Source: Pyrenopolyporus hunteri (taxonomy: Eukaryota; Ascomycota; Sordariomycetes; Xylariales; Hypoxylaceae). From it: DNA of 64,000 bases. The notes under the pieces are model-generated. The model was not told the DNA's origin. It did no database searches and worked only from the letters and a program-made list of their open reading frames with translations. Positions 1-10,940 of the stretch are shown here, piece after piece (within the stretch, counting starts at the first letter, position 1; each line of letters starts with the position of its first letter). The position numbers and the translations under genes are program-made. The stretch spans positions 682,001-746,000 of the forward strand of contig CADCXC010000009.1 in the NCBI GenBank assembly GCA_902806595.1, in the 5' to 3' direction.

Positions 1-3000
1 GTATGCTGACTCCCAATAGAGGCGAATATACCCCCACACTGCAGCTCCTCCTACGGGATGCTGGCATCAACCGGGCCTATGGGGATCGCGGGTTCCTGCG
101 CAGATGACCACCCAACCCGCCAGTCCTGATGTACTCCAGGCTGCCCGTCGTGATCGATGACATGGCAACCTGGCGAAGAGGGTAGGGTAGGGCAGGATTC
201 TAGGCTGAGCAACATATTCCCATCCGTTTGGACGGCCCGCAGATTATGTCAGATCCCACAGAGATGTCTGACAGGGTGGCTGCTGCGTACATGTAGCTCT
301 AGCAGTGAGCACGTCCGCATTACTACGTAGGTACCTGAAGGATTAGAGGGGGGGCTACATGATTTTTTCTCACTCTCGTCCCTCGCAATCGGGAGCTGAG
401 GTATTATTAATAGGATATGATCTATTAATGTTCATGTCCAAGTCTACGCGGAGATAGGTAGTAAGGTAGAGGACCGCACAGCCGAATCGTCCCGTCGAGT
501 TGTCCCGTTGAATTCCGACTCTTGTTCGTTTGCGCGCAAAATCCGTCAGTGACTCGTCACCAGTCGATGGGGTCACTCGTCTGATTTCCTAAGGAGGCAA
601 TGTTGGAGATGGAACAATATATAACTATGCACGATGACAGCTCTGTAAAGGCGGTTTTACTGCCGTCTCTGGAAGAACCAAATCGAAATCGTGCATATGC
701 GATGCTCTGTTTGGTCGGGCATCTTGTACTGTAGTTTGCGCCTGGAGTAACTTCCCATGGTAGATTGGTTAAGCTGTCAGGGTCACGTTCGTCAGACACG
801 CATCAGCAGAAGCATTTGCATGCGTAGCGAGCCGTCCACATGTCGATCTCTGAGAGGTCGAAACTTGCCAGGTTCTATTGGGGAAACGATGTTGCTATAG
901 GCTGATGCAAGGCTGAGTCGTCCAAGGAAAGCCTTCTGCGCTCCTCGTTCTTAATTCGTGCTGGCCCATGTATCCCGCGCCCGTTTCTTGGTTCTGATTT
1001 GATTTTAAGCTGATTTAGTAGGCATAGTAGTCACACCCTCCCGGCCTATTGGGGGGAAAGGCCCTTGTCACCTTTTACTGTTCTGGGCGAGGATGGATTC
1101 GGTTGCGGCCATCCCACGGCTTATCGCCATCTTAAATTGTTCCCCTAGTGCGTTGTTAAATTCGGGAATACCTCAATAGTTTACTACCACTCGAGTTGTT
1201 CGTTAGGCTAAGGGTATAATCGAACGATAGGCAAGTTCAAATTATTCCCCAGCTCGCTCAGAATGACGAGAGACGTAAGTAGTGTGAAGTGGAGATATCA
1301 ATGCAAGACATGCGAGAACCGACGTAAAGCGGAGAGGAATAAAATAATAATAATAATGCTAAGATACTAAGACACTAAGGCATTCGTCTAGAAACCAAAA
1401 GGAAAAGGGCTGGAACGGACGGCTTCGCCTCGGGATCCAGGCAAGTGGATCGCGCTCCCTACGCTAACAATTGTGGAGGAAAGTGTCCGTCAAAAAATAA
1501 CTTGCGGTCAAACGGGCAAATACTTAGTATTGACTTCTCTCACTGTCGGGGTGGAGCCTGTGGTCTCGTAGCTCCGGGGTACTTTATAGTGTATTTGCAA
1601 GTACCTACACCTTATGTAACAGTTCAAGGTTTCCGTTCCTATCTAGCTGCTTAAATACCAACTATGTATTTCCTCCGCCGGGGTTTCCCATTAATACCGT
1701 GGGTTATTGCCGCAAATATGATATTCACTCCGTCTCGTTGAAAAGGGTTGTAGCAAGGTTAGGTACTAGGTACGTATCGTCATGCCACGCTGATGAAAAT
1801 CCCGAATAATCCCATGCTATTCCTCCTGTTCCGAGCGATGTATGTAGAGTCAATCTAGATTCTCGCAACCTCCATAGGTACGTACTAGGTACCTAGGTAC
1901 TTATATGCAACGGTCTGGGCAATTGAAAGTCCGATGCACGTCGATATTCCCTTTTCAGCATCTACTTAGGTAGGTACTTTAGGTACTTGGCTGTGTCTGC
2001 CCCCTCCCATGTAGATGGTAGATTCGTGTACCGGCTGTCCGTTTCGTGTCACCGCTCTCACAACCCTACGTAAAGACCTCACTCACCTAAAGCCAATGTA
2101 AGGCGAGGGCCCCACTTGAATAGATTTCTGGGGAGTGGGTTGCCAGATTACTGTTACTAGTTTAGCTTCAGGGCAGGGAGGGTCCTTGAAGCTGCTCTTC
2201 GGTACACATGTCTGACTTTCTTGGTGTGAGGTGAGTAAGCTATTGAAGATCATCGCTAATTCTACGTAGTATAATTATTTTGGGGTTATTTCTATTTATT
2301 CTATTAGCTACATGTACGTATATGAAGAGTGTTAGTTCCAACGCATGGTTGATGTAATATCTTTTGTTGTGTGTGTTATAGAAAGGCCAGCTTGTTCGAG
2401 CGTTGGTTCACAAGTGATGTTTCCATATACGTCCAGGCTGAATTACGGAATCGGCCGTCTACGCCCTTTATTCCTTCGCCATGGTACGACCAGGGACTTC
2501 CACTATTCCGAAAGACACCTCAACAGCTGAAGACTTTTTCTAATTGTATTCCATCATACACGCTTTGCCGACATTAGGTACTTTTTTCAACTTTCGGACC
2601 TCGTCAAGTTGAACCTCGGCATGAGGGTTTAAACAACTTTGATAGACCGCCTTGCCATCCACTCGTCTGTGTATCAACAACATAAAACAGTTAGCATTGT
2701 AATGTAAGAAAGAAATCATTTGAGAGACTATTAGAAGATTGGCCGCTCTTCGCTATGCGTCTAATTGCTTTCGGGTTTATCGATACCCTATTCGGCGATT
2801 AGTCAGCGGGTCGAGTGGTAAAGGTGGTGGGTGCATAAAAGGATAAATTATGAAATACGTATGTACATAACCGCCGTACGTACGTGTGCTTAACGTCGTA
2901 GGAGGGGTGCAAAAGAAAATTTCAAAAAAAAAAAAAAATCTTGTACGTGTTTGCTAGGTTACATGTACATGTGTACACGCAGATATCCATTCGATTGATG

Positions 3001-3686
3001 AGGTATGCATGTATTTTGTACCCTTGGTTGGGTAGCACTGGACCTGGCCACCCGTACCTGCTAGAAATATTGTTTGTACCCGGGTACAATACAAGGACCG
3101 CACTGTACCACATGTACAATACATCATTACCACCCTCGATTCTACGTACCTATTCTACGTGTATAATCAAAATAGACTTACATACTTCCCTACCTAGATA
3201 CATTCAACCATTCGGCTCCCCGTGTTTTCTCTTCCCTCCAACAAATCAACCTCTCTCTCCGTCCACGCCTCGTTCCCAATCTCTATTCCTCTCCATCGCA
3301 CGCCGCATCTCCCGAGGGTGGTTTTTCGGCTGGCCTTTCCTTCTATCTACTAACCATCCTGCCGATTCATCGTCCCGTTACCACTCTACTCGATACCTCT
3401 CGTTTTCCCCCTCCCCCAATTCCTGCAGTACACCTTGAACCCATCCGCAACTCTCCACATTATTGTGTCATTCAGACGCTTTGATTTCCGCGCGTCCAAT
3501 CCCGCGTTTCCTCGACATTTTGTATCCTGACGACACCGCACGAACAACCACGTCCCCCGACCCCATTTGCCAATCCGTGCTGCAAGTCTCTGACTAGGCC
3601 GGCTATCAATCCCACGAAAATAACCTAAGCCAGCCTACTTGACAAGAAAAGAGGAAAAAGAAGGATAGTGGACAGTGGGGGGAGAA
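1..3686. other. Intergenic DNA, no supportable gene
   Basis: I see no coding region here. Open frames are short, lack recognisable domains, and are interrupted in every frame. The stretch contains several copies of the TAGGTA/ACCTAC-type repeat that litters all intergenic DNA of this window (for example about 1870-1905 and 1965-1990) and an adenine run near 2924-2938. From about 3130 the plus strand becomes pyrimidine-rich, which fits the promoter and 5' leader of the VAC7 gene that starts at 4022. A gene entering from the left edge cannot be excluded, but nothing in the first kilobase supports one. Confidence 0.6.
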
Positions 3687-3739
3687 GAGTAGTAGTAGTA
3701 GTAGCAGCACCACCAGCACCAGTACCAGCACCAGCACCG
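3687..3739. repeat. AGT then CAC/CAG trinucleotide microsatellite
   Basis: A run of AGT units passes into alternating CAC, CAG and AGT triplets. It lies about 290 bp upstream of the VAC7 start codon, probably in its leader or promoter. It reads in no convincing coding frame on either strand. Confidence 0.8.
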
Positions 3740-3959
3740 GCTAGTACTAGCAGTGGTAGTCGAACGCCATACCGCACACGGCACACGGCATATAGCACGC
3801 ACACAACACTCTCTCGTTGATTGTACGACCTCCGTCTCCGGGTTCACCCAGTGTGGGAGCGAGTCGCATGCGAACCTGCTGCCACATCACGATGATCAGC
3901 CTCTATCGAAGCACATCCGTCATCCTTCCGAGCTAATCCCATTTCTGGAGTTTCGTGGC

Positions 3960-4022
3960 ATGTCCCTTGTAGACGTGGTTCCATTGTTTGCGCTGATTCG
4001 ATTCAACCAAAGTCAAGCATAA
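3960..4022 (+). promoter_or_regulatory. 20-codon upstream ORF overlapping the VAC7 start (TAATG)
   Basis: An ATG at 3960 opens a frame of 20 codons that ends with TAA at 4020-4022. The last A of this stop codon is the A of the VAC7 ATG, so the two frames overlap by one base in TAATG. It lies immediately upstream of a long ORF, where the leader must be unless an intron removes it. This geometry is known from termination-reinitiation coupling and from inhibitory uORFs. Whether the uORF is transcribed or translated here is inference. Confidence 0.45.
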
Positions 4023-6754
4023 TGGCAAATAATCCCGTTGCCATGGACGCCAGTTTGTCCAGCCTGAACTCCGTTGACAATGATACATCTGCCACATCAA
4101 GCGCCCACATCGACTCACAAGCCTCAAAGTGGACCTCGGCCTCCACTTCACTGACCGCGTCGCCCGCACAGTCGAGAGATACCTCACCAACTCGTCCACC
4201 TGCGAAGACGGGAAGAACCAGCCGCACTTCTACAACCCCGGCTAGGTCGCGCAAGAACAGCATCCAGGACCCTAGCCCGTCGAGATCCAGGTCTAACGTT
4301 TCCACGCCGTCCACCACTCCACGGCAGCAGCTCTTTTCCGCCACGACGCCTTCGCTACCCCCTCCGTCGAGTTCGGAGCCCGTGTTGCGAGCTCCCGTTC
4401 CCCAGAAGGTGTCCGTTACATCCGAGCTGTCTAAGGACTCTCCTCGGTGGCCCGTATCGCCTCGACTAAAATCCCCTCCTCCTAACATCGGCCGGCCTGC
4501 CGCAGTCGGACCTGCCATAAATGTTCAGCGAGCAACGCCTTCGCCTCACGTGGAATCCGCTTCGCAGTCTACCTCCGATAACGAAGCGGAAGACTCTCAT
4601 CTATCGTCCGGTATGAGGACCCCGGCTCGGGGGCCGAGCAATGGTTCGTCAACCCTGGAAACTGTCGAGGAGGTTAGCCAGCCGAACACCCCGCGGCCGG
4701 GACTCGACGTTGCACTCGAAAAGCTCGCCGAAACCGCCGCTGCGCAGGCGGGTACGCAACCCGGAAGTTCCGCGAGCACGATCAGGAGAAACAACTCCAG
4801 TCAGAATGCGACGAATAGCGAGAGCGGTAGCGAAGGCGGGAAAGTTAAGAACTCGAGAAGGACGAGCGCTGCCGGTCCCACGCCCTCGCTTCACAGCAGG
4901 CAATCGAGCACGGCCCTTAAATTCGGCGGCAAAGGCCCTACTTCTGCCGAGAGCTCGTCGAGAAATATGACGGTCGAGACAGAGCAAATCAACCACCACG
5001 GCATTTCAATAGCCCCTAATACGAGAGGACAAGGGGCGAGCGGAAGTCTCAGGACGAAACCAAGCTCTGAAACCATCAAACCGAAGAAAGAGAAGAAGAA
5101 GCACACGAGAAAGCCCGCTTCTGTTGCTTCTGGCAATGGTGAGCCACCTAGCCTTATCCCAACATCTATGCTACGGCATAGTTATTCCGTACAGTCTATC
5201 TCTTCCCACCCCTCAACTAGCACACAATACGGTCAAGGATCGTATAGCGATGATTCCATCATGACACAACCAACTGTTTACTCAAGTATTACAAGTATTA
5301 CTTTTCAAATGGCCAATCTGCTAACTAGGGCACCTCGTCCAGCATCCTCGAAAGCAGATATCTTTGAGGCAAAAGTTGCCAGCGCAGTCGAGGAAGCTAA
5401 TTCTTCAGACTCGGACGAGACTTTCGTGTACGATTCTAACCCACCGGACGCGGGCGATCGCCCTCGGCGCTATCACTCGCGGACACCCAGCGCAACTTCG
5501 ATGGTCAGCCAAGTCGACCGGAACGGTGGTCGCTCGATAACGGGCATGTTGGACGGTGGCGCGCCCACTATGCCTGTCAAAAAGAACATGAAGTTTGTGA
5601 ATACTTACACTAGCAGCGGAACCGACGCCACCTTCGGGGACGACGACGGTCGAGGCACAGGTCGGAGTAACGTAGGCACTGCGCGGGGAACTGGGCGCCA
5701 TCACCATCGCTGGGGTCGGAATAACGGCAGCAACCACCTCTCGCTGTTCGATAACGAATCCCCCTTCCCTAACGCAGCGAAATCAAAGTTTAGCGGTAAC
5801 GGTTCGAGGCAACCGTCCAATCCGCCGAGCCCTAGATTTGGTACCGGTCGAGGCTGGGCGTCCTCTAGCAAACGGCAGATGACGCTGCACGGCGGATATG
5901 ACATGGATGATACGACCACCGGTGCCGATGACGAGAGGACGCCCCTTCTCTTGAGCGGTACCACTAGGTCTATTAGATCTAATCGGAGCCGACGTAACCA
6001 GCACTCGAGAAACCTCGAGGCGCAAACATACAACCGGCATCCCTCGTTCCTCAACCGCTTTGCGAGCTGCCTGGTCCTTACTATCATGTTACTTGTCGTT
6101 CTTTCGGGAGTGCTTGGGTTCATGTTTGCGACGTCTCAGCCGCTCACAGATATCGAATTAGTCAGGATCGGGAACGTCCTAGCCAGCGAACAGGAACTCA
6201 TGATGGACATCACCGTGAAAGCGCACAATCCCAACGTCGTCGTTGTGATGATCGACACGGCCGACCTTGAAATATTCGCGAAATCTCCACACGCTGGTAC
6301 TGACTCAGAATGGTGGCGGCACCCCGGTAGGGATGAATTTGGCACTTTGGACGACCCTAAGGATGACCCGCCGATCATCAAGCTGCCCGGCGACGGCGAC
6401 GACGACGAAGACAAGCCACCTGAAGATACTGCGCCGAACATGCGCCTTGGAAATATCGTCACGTTCGATAGCCCTCTGACCTACGAGGGGTCTTTTTTCC
6501 AGTCGGGTATCTCTACTTCTACCGGGTCGCTACGTCTTACGCGGCCTGGTAATGGTACAGACAGCGGCTCCGAACGATGGGAGCGCATCATTGCGGACGA
6601 CTTCACGTTGATTGTCAAAGGAGTGCTGAAATATACCTTACCTCTTAGTCAGAGGACTAGGAATGTGGCGATCTCCGGGAAGACGTTGGTGAAGCCGAAT
6701 TCTGCGAACAACCCGTCTCTGCGACCTAACGAAACGGAGATAGCGATACAATAG
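4022..6754 (+). CDS. VAC7: Vac7-like vacuolar segregation protein
   Basis: This is a single-exon gene of 910 residues. Vac7 family proteins are vacuolar membrane regulators of phosphatidylinositol 3,5-bisphosphate synthesis, working with the Fab1 kinase complex, and control vacuole size and inheritance. Seen here: a long Ser/Thr/Pro-rich and presumably disordered cytosolic region (1-670), a lysine-rich patch near 350-365, and an acidic segment ending in DETFVYDSNPPD near 460-475, a pattern typical of the family. One strong membrane helix follows at about 679-703. The C-terminal part, predicted luminal, begins with ITVKAHNPN. An acidic Asp/Pro insertion lies at about 775-805. The frame is open throughout. 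The stretch 5140-5330 is less biased in composition and its ends resemble an intron, but removing it would break the frame. A uORF ends on the start codon. Confidence 0.88.
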   Translation: MANNPVAMDASLSSLNSVDNDTSATSSAHIDSQASKWTSASTSLTASPAQSRDTSPTRPPAKTGRTSRTSTTPARSRKNSIQDPSPSRSRSNVSTPSTTPRQQLFSATTPSLPPPSSSEPVLRAPVPQKVSVTSELSKDSPRWPVSPRLKSPPPNIGRPAAVGPAINVQRATPSPHVESASQSTSDNEAEDSHLSSGMRTPARGPSNGSSTLETVEEVSQPNTPRPGLDVALEKLAETAAAQAGTQPGSSASTIRRNNSSQNATNSESGSEGGKVKNSRRTSAAGPTPSLHSRQSSTALKFGGKGPTSAESSSRNMTVETEQINHHGISIAPNTRGQGASGSLRTKPSSETIKPKKEKKKHTRKPASVASGNGEPPSLIPTSMLRHSYSVQSISSHPSTSTQYGQGSYSDDSIMTQPTVYSSITSITFQMANLLTRAPRPASSKADIFEAKVASAVEEANSSDSDETFVYDSNPPDAGDRPRRYHSRTPSATSMVSQVDRNGGRSITGMLDGGAPTMPVKKNMKFVNTYTSSGTDATFGDDDGRGTGRSNVGTARGTGRHHHRWGRNNGSNHLSLFDNESPFPNAAKSKFSGNGSRQPSNPPSPRFGTGRGWASSSKRQMTLHGGYDMDDTTTGADDERTPLLLSGTTRSIRSNRSRRNQHSRNLEAQTYNRHPSFLNRFASCLVLTIMLLVVLSGVLGFMFATSQPLTDIELVRIGNVLASEQELMMDITVKAHNPNVVVVMIDTADLEIFAKSPHAGTDSEWWRHPGRDEFGTLDDPKDDPPIIKLPGDGDDDEDKPPEDTAPNMRLGNIVTFDSPLTYEGSFFQSGISTSTGSLRLTRPGNGTDSGSERWERIIADDFTLIVKGVLKYTLPLSQRTRNVAISGKTLVKPNSANNPSLRPNETEIAIQ

Positions 6755-8941
6755 TATCTACGACGTGGGCCTCTCCTGCCCATGACTCACTTCCATTTGT
6801 GATGTTTACATGATTCTGTATATCGAGCGGGAACAGCATAAGCATTTTAGGAGCTCTAGGCGTTGGATCTTCCCCTTACGCGCAACAGCATATGTCGAGG
6901 TGAAGCTTTAGAATTTCCAGGCCGCCGATCGCACGGTCCTGATCGTTCGCTTCCCCGGCATCATTCGGTATATTGATACTCTACGGTTCGGAAGAAGGGC
7001 TCTCGAGTTTTCCTTCTTTTTTTTCCTCGGCACACAGAAGGGCATCGCGGCGGCCGAGGCGCCGACTAAAAAAATACACTCTGCATAGGATGGACATACA
7101 AAAGCATCACCCGATATTTTAGGGGTTTTCGGTTGAGAGGACCCGTCTGCCCCCTCCCCTTTTACTTTTCCCTGCGTACGGGCGGAGAGGGGGGCATGCA
7201 AGGAACTTGTTTACTTTTTTCTCCTTTTAAAGAAGCAAAACGAATATGGGAATTAGACGGATGGCGGCAACTAACTTATCTTACTCTCGACACCAGATAC
7301 CCAGACAGACGGGGTCCCGCATCTGTAGTTGTAATGGCTTACGAAAGATACTTGAGAAGAAAATTATTTAATCTTATGAGACACATGTGCTTAGGTTTTT
7401 TATATGAACGTGCTTTCGCCGGGCTAGAGCAGAAGAGCCGGCTTTGGGTTCTGTTATTCCGGGTTTAATTGTCCCCCGTTTGGTCTGGATGCGGTGACCT
7501 GCGTTATTAACTCATATTCAGGGGTAGTCAGAAGAACTATGCACTGGGCAAAGTTGACCGCTCTAGGCTGTATAGTTTCGATCTATGTATGAGCCTTGAG
7601 GCTCTTATACTCGTAGTAGCTAATTATTATGTTTATTTCAATACCTATCCGTCTTATTATATGCTGACTTCTCTTCCTCGAGGGGAAAATGTAAACAAAC
7701 TAAATTGATGGCATATTTTAGGTTGCTCTATATCTAGGTGTCATAACCCTCAATGCAGGAATGACAATGTGACCCTCGTAATCTTTTTACTCTGAGGACT
7801 GTGAGTTGTGCTACCGAATATCCTTGTTCCCTCCTCGAAGCTCCGAACTTGGGATCGCGAGCCCAAAAAAGCAAATTGCCCAAACGAATATCGTATTCCA
7901 TCTCAACCTTATACGTACTTATGTGCGACGCGAAGCGCACCGTGGAAACAAGAGGGTTTATCAGGCGGTGCGCTGTTCGACAGAGTAACTTGACCCGTCA
8001 CATAAAAAAAATAATATGTGTGGTAGCTGTTCCCTCAGTGAGATCATATACTACACGGCTATATAGGCGAGTCTCCAACGGGACGGGTTGACATCACACC
8101 GGACGAGCCCTATAGGCGGATCACCCACCTTAACCCTCCCGTCCTGCATGCCGCTACGCCGCATCCGTAGCTGGTACCCTACCTAACCTTGCCCTTGCTT
8201 CTTCAGCTTCCTTCGATCGCGGGCTGTTCCACCGCATATTGTATTTGTATGGACGTACGCAACTTGATGCAATTCTGTCTTGAGTAACAATAATAGACTT
8301 GTATAATCCGTGCGTACCTGTCGGTTCTTGTGAGGCAAATAACGCGTTAATATTATTCGTATCACGAGACACTTTGCAAGAATTCTCCCGGATTGTCTGG
8401 GTTTATCTAACTTAGACCCGGAACCACTTCCTCGCACGAAGCTATCCCGGGTAGCAACCGTCAACATCACCACCCCGAACCAACGTCGTTTACGGAACCT
8501 TAGCTCAGAGGGCGCTTGGTGCCGCTCTAGACGGCATAGGCGGGAATAGGTCCAGCCTGCGCCTCTAGCCGACGTCTGGTTATTGAGCTGAAAGGGCAGG
8601 TGTCTCGGTGGAGGGAGATGAAAGGAGTATATCTGATAGCATAGGTAACTTGATATACAGGGCCCTGGGGGGATTGATACGGAGGTTTATCAGAGTGGTT
8701 GAAGTCGGTTAGTTTCTTCGTTTATTCTATATCCCGTCCATGTCTGCCACTTACTTCTCCTTCGCCCCTTAAATCAACTTGTAAAACACCCGCCTATTAG
8801 TTCTTTCGTTTGGCGTATATAACTACGAGCTTCTCTTACCACACTTATGACATGACACGCAAACCGTTCCAACCGATGAGACACACGCAGAACTAACCCC
8901 CCCTCCAGTCCTCCCCCTTCCTCCTTAACAACGCCATCGCC
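6755..8941. other. Intergenic region, no gene seen
   Basis: This interval separates two plus-strand genes. It holds the 3' end of VAC7 and, near 8890-8941, a pyrimidine-rich leader before the next ATG. Open frames such as those at 7133-7468 and 7801-8091 have no domain, no partner exon and a composition unlike the flanking genes. I found no RNA gene or mobile element. Confidence 0.6.
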
Positions 8942-10676
8942 ATGGATACACCCACCACCACCCTCCTCCTCCCCCTCGCCCTACCCACCCTCGCCCTCGG
9001 CGCCCTGCTCCTGCTCCTGCTCCTCGTATCCAGCACCCTCGCCCCGCACCTCGACCCTTTCCACGCGTACCGCACCCCCGAGTCCCTGGGCCTCTGGGCC
9101 CGGCGCCAGCCGCGGTTCTCCCGGTGGCGCCGCCCCCGACTGCTTCTCGGCCCCGCGATCGCCGCGAGCATGGCCGGCGGGTTCTGCGGCGCGAACGTCG
9201 TTTATATCTCGCGCATCCCGCTTGCGTCGCCGGGGAGGGCGGGGTGGTCGGTTATTCTGGCGATGTTTAATCGTGAGGCGCCGCCCGGTTGGGGTGGTGG
9301 TTGGGGTGCTGGTGAGGGCGAGAGTGGTGCGGTGGAGAAAGGGGGTGTGGTGTCGAAGACGTCGAGTTCGGTTGTGGGCTCGGGCTCGGGGACGGGGATG
9401 GATGGGGATAGGGGTAGCGGTGGTGATGGTGGTGGTGAGGCCCCGGCTTATAGCGCCGGCTGGACAAATGTCGAAAGCAAGCCTCTCACGCTCTATCAAT
9501 CCCATCCTTGCGTCGTCATCTCGCGGGCCACGCTTATTACCATGCTAGTCATGAGCAACGCCCGCCAGGTCTTCCAGTACAGCGACGCGTCCGGGTTTCG
9601 GGGAGGCTACGCGTCGTACTGCGGGCAGTGGTGTAAGTCCGAACTCCCGACTCCCTACCCTTTTATTTTCCTAAACCCTGCTCCATGTCTCCAATATCCA
9701 ATCTCCTAACCCCCCTCCTCTCTCAGACATAACCTGGCCCATCGGACAAGAAGCCACCGTCAAATTCGTCGCGCACGACTCCCTCGGCGACAAGGAGGTG
9801 TTCCCGCGGGCCTTCGCGCAGCGCGCCGACCGCTGCGGGCAGATGATCTCGGGCGTGGTCTCCTCCGCGGACGGGTCCTTCGCCCTCGCCTTCGGCGGGC
9901 GCCTCGCGCCGGGGACGTACGTCCTGCGGCACGCGGCGCGCGGCTTCCAGGGCGCGCACAGCGGGCGGCACTTGTACAACATGCTCGGGGGCCGGGCGTT
10001 CGAGGTCGGGTACCTGGGCGCGCGGCAGGCCAGCGCGGAGGACGCCGACATCGACACCGACACCGCCGTGCCCGATGACGCGTGGGGCCGCGAGGGCTCG
10101 GCCGAGACCTTTGCGATAGGCGGCGGCGACGTGCGCGCGTACGTGCCGCCGTTGGAGGCCGCGCTGCTGCGGCGCGCGCTGGACTGCCTGCCCTGGGCCA
10201 GCGTGTCGTGGAGCGCGCACCGCGGGCTGCGGGACGTGCTGCGCGGGTACGGGGGGCGGGTGATGGAGCGTCTGCGGCCGTCGCTGGCGGCGGCGCTGCG
10301 GCGCACGGTGGAGGAGCGCGCCGAGGCGTTCCGGGGGAGGGGCTGGGACCCGGAGTTCGTGCGCGCCGGCATGGGGCCGATGGCGGCGGCGGCGGTGCTC
10401 GCGGGGGCCGGCAACTCGGGCGATTCGGTGCGCGTGGTGACGGACGTCGCGGCCGTGTACGCCGGGAGCGGCTGGGACCTGGCGAGGCTGGACGAGACGC
10501 GGTTCTGGCGGCGGGATGCGTCGGGCATGTATAGCGAGCATCGGGACCGGAGGGCCGTGGTGGAATTAGATGCTGAGGCTGTCGTGGCGCTGACCAAGTT
10601 CTTCGTGCTCGAATGGAGCCAGGAGTTCGATTACCAGCTGTATCATCACTTTCCGACTACGTTGTACTTTGCTTAA
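8942..10676 (+). CDS. Unrecognised GC-rich membrane protein, two exons
   Basis: CDS join(8942..9632,9727..10676), about 546 residues. The intron starts GTAAGT, ends CTCTCAG and joins in frame (split TAC codon), giving CGQWYITWPIG across the junction. I do not recognise the family. Seen here: a Leu-rich N-terminal helix (about 8-33), a second hydrophobic segment (about 66-90), a Gly/Ser low-complexity loop (about 115-165), and a third hydrophobic segment near 193-210. A long part without clear transmembrane segments follows. This suggests a multi-pass membrane anchor and a large soluble domain. The second exon is extremely GC-rich, with G or C at most third positions, so that long shadow frames open on the other strand. 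The conserved-looking splice junction argues for a real gene. No function is proposed. Confidence 0.72.
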
Positions 10677-10940
10677 AGGCTTTCGTCTATTTTACTTGGT
10701 CCGGCGTTGGTAGAGTAGCATGCTATTGGAGTAGGAACCTGAAGTCATGAGGACATGATATGAACGTGGTTGGAGGGGCTTGTAGAAGCTTAATGAATCG
10801 TACAATGGTACCTATGGCCTTCCATTCCTCTTTCATTGACTATGAATACAAACATCATGCGTCCCTTATTATATAGCAGGTATTAGTTAGAAGGTAGCTA
10901 GCTAAAATGCTAAATGGCCAAGTCTCTAACAACCACACCC

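Noticed and set aside
2941..3438. 165-codon frame upstream of VAC7
   Set aside because: Starts from a non-ATG codon, is rich in Ser/Pro/Tyr from pyrimidine-rich leader DNA, and has no domain.
5140..5328. Possible intron inside VAC7 (GTGAGC to AACTAG)
   Set aside because: Removing it would shift the frame, while the reading frame is open through it.
9671..10597. 308-codon minus-strand frame
   Set aside because: It is antisense to the GC-rich second exon of the 8942 gene. High GC suppresses stops in all frames, and its composition (Arg/Ser/Pro/Ala) is that of a shadow frame.
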